In this document: piece after piece, positions 63,010-64,000 of the stretch
Numbering within the stretch: position 1 is the first letter of the stretch
Layout of the letters: each line of letters opens with the position of its first letter
DNA from: Marvania coccoides
Taxonomy: Eukaryota; Chlorophyta; Trebouxiophyceae; Chlorellales; Chlorellaceae
Assembly (NCBI GenBank): GCA_963854735.1
Contig: OY978097.1
Coordinates: 3,100,001-3,164,000, forward strand
Reading direction: 5' to 3'
DNA: 64,000 nucleotides
Translations under genes and position numbers: made by a program
Notes under the pieces: model-generated
Seen by the model: only the letters and a program-made list of their open reading frames with translations
Databases searched by the model: none
What the model was told of the DNA's origin: nothing

Positions 63010-64000
63010 CTAGAACGGTGGCCGGTTGTACTGATATTTCTCTTTGCTCAGCCCCAGCGGCCGTACTTGCTCGATGGGCGCCTGCCGCACAAACTCAGCC
63101 CAGTGCCGCGGCATCACCTCGCTGAGGACGACAGAGTGGACTTTTTGTTGCAGCGCCACCTGTGCGGAGGTGAAGGGCCAATTTGCGTCACCCGCGCCTC
63201 ATGAAATCCTCCCACAACCTTGGCAGCAATCCGCACAGGTCCACAGTGCGGATCCCGGCCCTCAGTGCAGTCTGAACAAAGCAAGGCTGCCGCTGAGGAA
63301 CGGACCGACAGAAAAAGGGTTCGTAACGCACTAAAAAACCAACTCACCTCCAGCGTAATGACCTCAAACAGCAGCGCCTCCAGCGCCACGGCAGCCTTGT
63401 CCATCTTGGGCAGCAGTGCGCTGGTCACCTCCTCGCCCTCCTCCCTCCCCAGCCACAGAGCACCCTCGCCCTGCAGCTCCAACTTCGGCGAGTAAAAGCT
63501 CGTCAACTTCTCCACAATCGTCTCCCGAAGCTCGCCCACCTCCGCAGCGATTATGACCGCCTCCTCCGGCTTGTTGATCGCGCTGCAAGACCGTCCGAAC
63601 GCGCCAGACAGCAGGTACTGCAGCTGTTTGATGCCGTCCTCCTCACCGGCAATTGCGGTCAACAGCCAGTCGTAAATGCGGCGCTCCTCCTCGGGGCGCT
63701 GCCACAGCACGTGTCGCAGCAGCAGACAATCCTGCAGCGACAGCATGGACCGCCCAGAAGTGTAGGCCGCCACCTGCATCAGACCCACCGCTTTCACTAA
63801 GCGGCGGTCAGAAACGTACACTGGCGGCTCGCTCTGCTCCTGCAGGTGCCTCCGCAGGTCTGCGATGAGGTTGAGAACCTCTGGGGGCACCGACACCGCC
63901 GCTTCTGCCCGCCCTCGCGTGTTTTCAAAGTCGTCTTGCGTCAAAAGCGGAACAGGGGTGGCGTCATCGCTAATTTCAGTTGATCCGGGGTGCGCCAGGG
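63010..64000 (-). CDS. RavA/MoxR-type AAA+ ATPase, C-terminal part
   Basis: Two exons are visible on the minus strand: from the right window edge to 63348, and 63159-63010 (50 codons). The open frame runs to base 64000, so the gene continues beyond the window, where the AAA+ motor with Walker motifs should lie. The visible part has the MoxR C-terminal lid (VSVPPEVLNLIADLRRHLQE, PPVYVSDRRLVKAVGLMQVA, AYTSGRSMLSLQDCLLLRHV, LWQRPEEERRIYDWLL) and then the helical region typical of plant and algal RavA-like proteins, ending KEKYQYNRPPF. Such ATPases are thought to act as chaperones for metal-containing complexes. The assignment rests on the lid region. Confidence 0.8.

Noticed and set aside
1..64000. 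CRISPR arrays, operons, Shine-Dalgarno sites
   Set aside because: Spliceosomal introns and eukaryotic gene families throughout; none of these prokaryotic features is present.

Overview
The window is nuclear DNA of a photosynthetic green alga, most likely a chlorophyte. Exons are GC-rich, while introns and intergenic DNA are AT-rich. Nearly every gene is split by short introns of about 65-260 nt. The gene set includes plastid SecA, an ARC6-type plastid division protein, an ELIP-like three-helix protein, a lumenal FKBP20-2, plastid tryptophan synthase alpha and pyruvate kinase, a gamma-carbonic-anhydrase-like complex I subunit, a SUVH-type histone methyltransferase and hydroxyproline-rich SPPP wall or surface proteins. 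No species can be named from the sequence alone.

Layout. 1-733: 5' part of a nucleotide-sugar transporter (-). 1.2-4.0 kb: receptor-like kinase (-). 4.4-8.0: SecA (+). 8.2-9.0: CHTOP-like RGG protein (-). 9.3-10.5: AP endonuclease 2 (+). 10.7-16.3: large C2H2/CCCH zinc-finger protein (-). 16.6-17.7: tryptophan synthase alpha (+). 18.1-19.0: small C-terminally anchored protein (-). 19.9-22.0: MHS-type MFS carrier with an 11-nt exon (+). 23.0-23.9: gamma-CAL (+). 24.2-25.5: cysteine synthase (-). 25.7-27.8: pyruvate kinase (+). 28.3-35.0 is the rearranged part: a frameshifted kinase relic, an RCC1-propeller surface protein with a 102-bp minisatellite, a LINE 3' end abutting an orphan D-amino-acid-oxidase-type first exon, a LINE endonuclease remnant, a fasciclin gene and a second poly(A)-tailed retroelement 3' end. 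35.1-35.8: RING-CH protein (+). 36.1-37.8: nuclear J-domain protein (-). 38.2-39.7: ALG1 (+). 40.0-41.8: EEP-domain protein (+). 42.2-44.8: NOL10 (+). 45.0-47.7: ARC6 (-). 48.0-51.7: SUVH methyltransferase (+). 52.0-52.9: ELIP-like (-). 53.1-56.5: AASDH-like adenylating enzyme (+). 56.7-58.0: NUMOD3 protein (-). 59.1-60.2: universal stress protein (+). 60.6-61.6: FKBP20-2 (-). 61.8-62.8: plastid protein of unknown function (+). 63.0-64.0: 3' part of a RavA/MoxR-type ATPase (-).

Most neighbours alternate strand, giving short shared divergent promoters and abutting 3' ends. There are no operons and the genes do not form one pathway. Several serve the plastid: protein import, division, light protection, lumen folding, and Trp, Cys and pyruvate metabolism.

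The most notable points are these. I assembled 57 introns by hand from reading phase, and 8 of them start with GC instead of GT. One carrier gene contains an 11-nt and a 20-nt exon. Five introns are multiples of three without in-frame stops. A SnRK2-like kinase is broken by two frameshifts and a missing N-lobe. A roughly 40-bp repeat recurs five times, once as the exact 3' end of a LINE fragment. All gene models are my own reconstructions from splice signals and family similarity; no search or RNA data was available.
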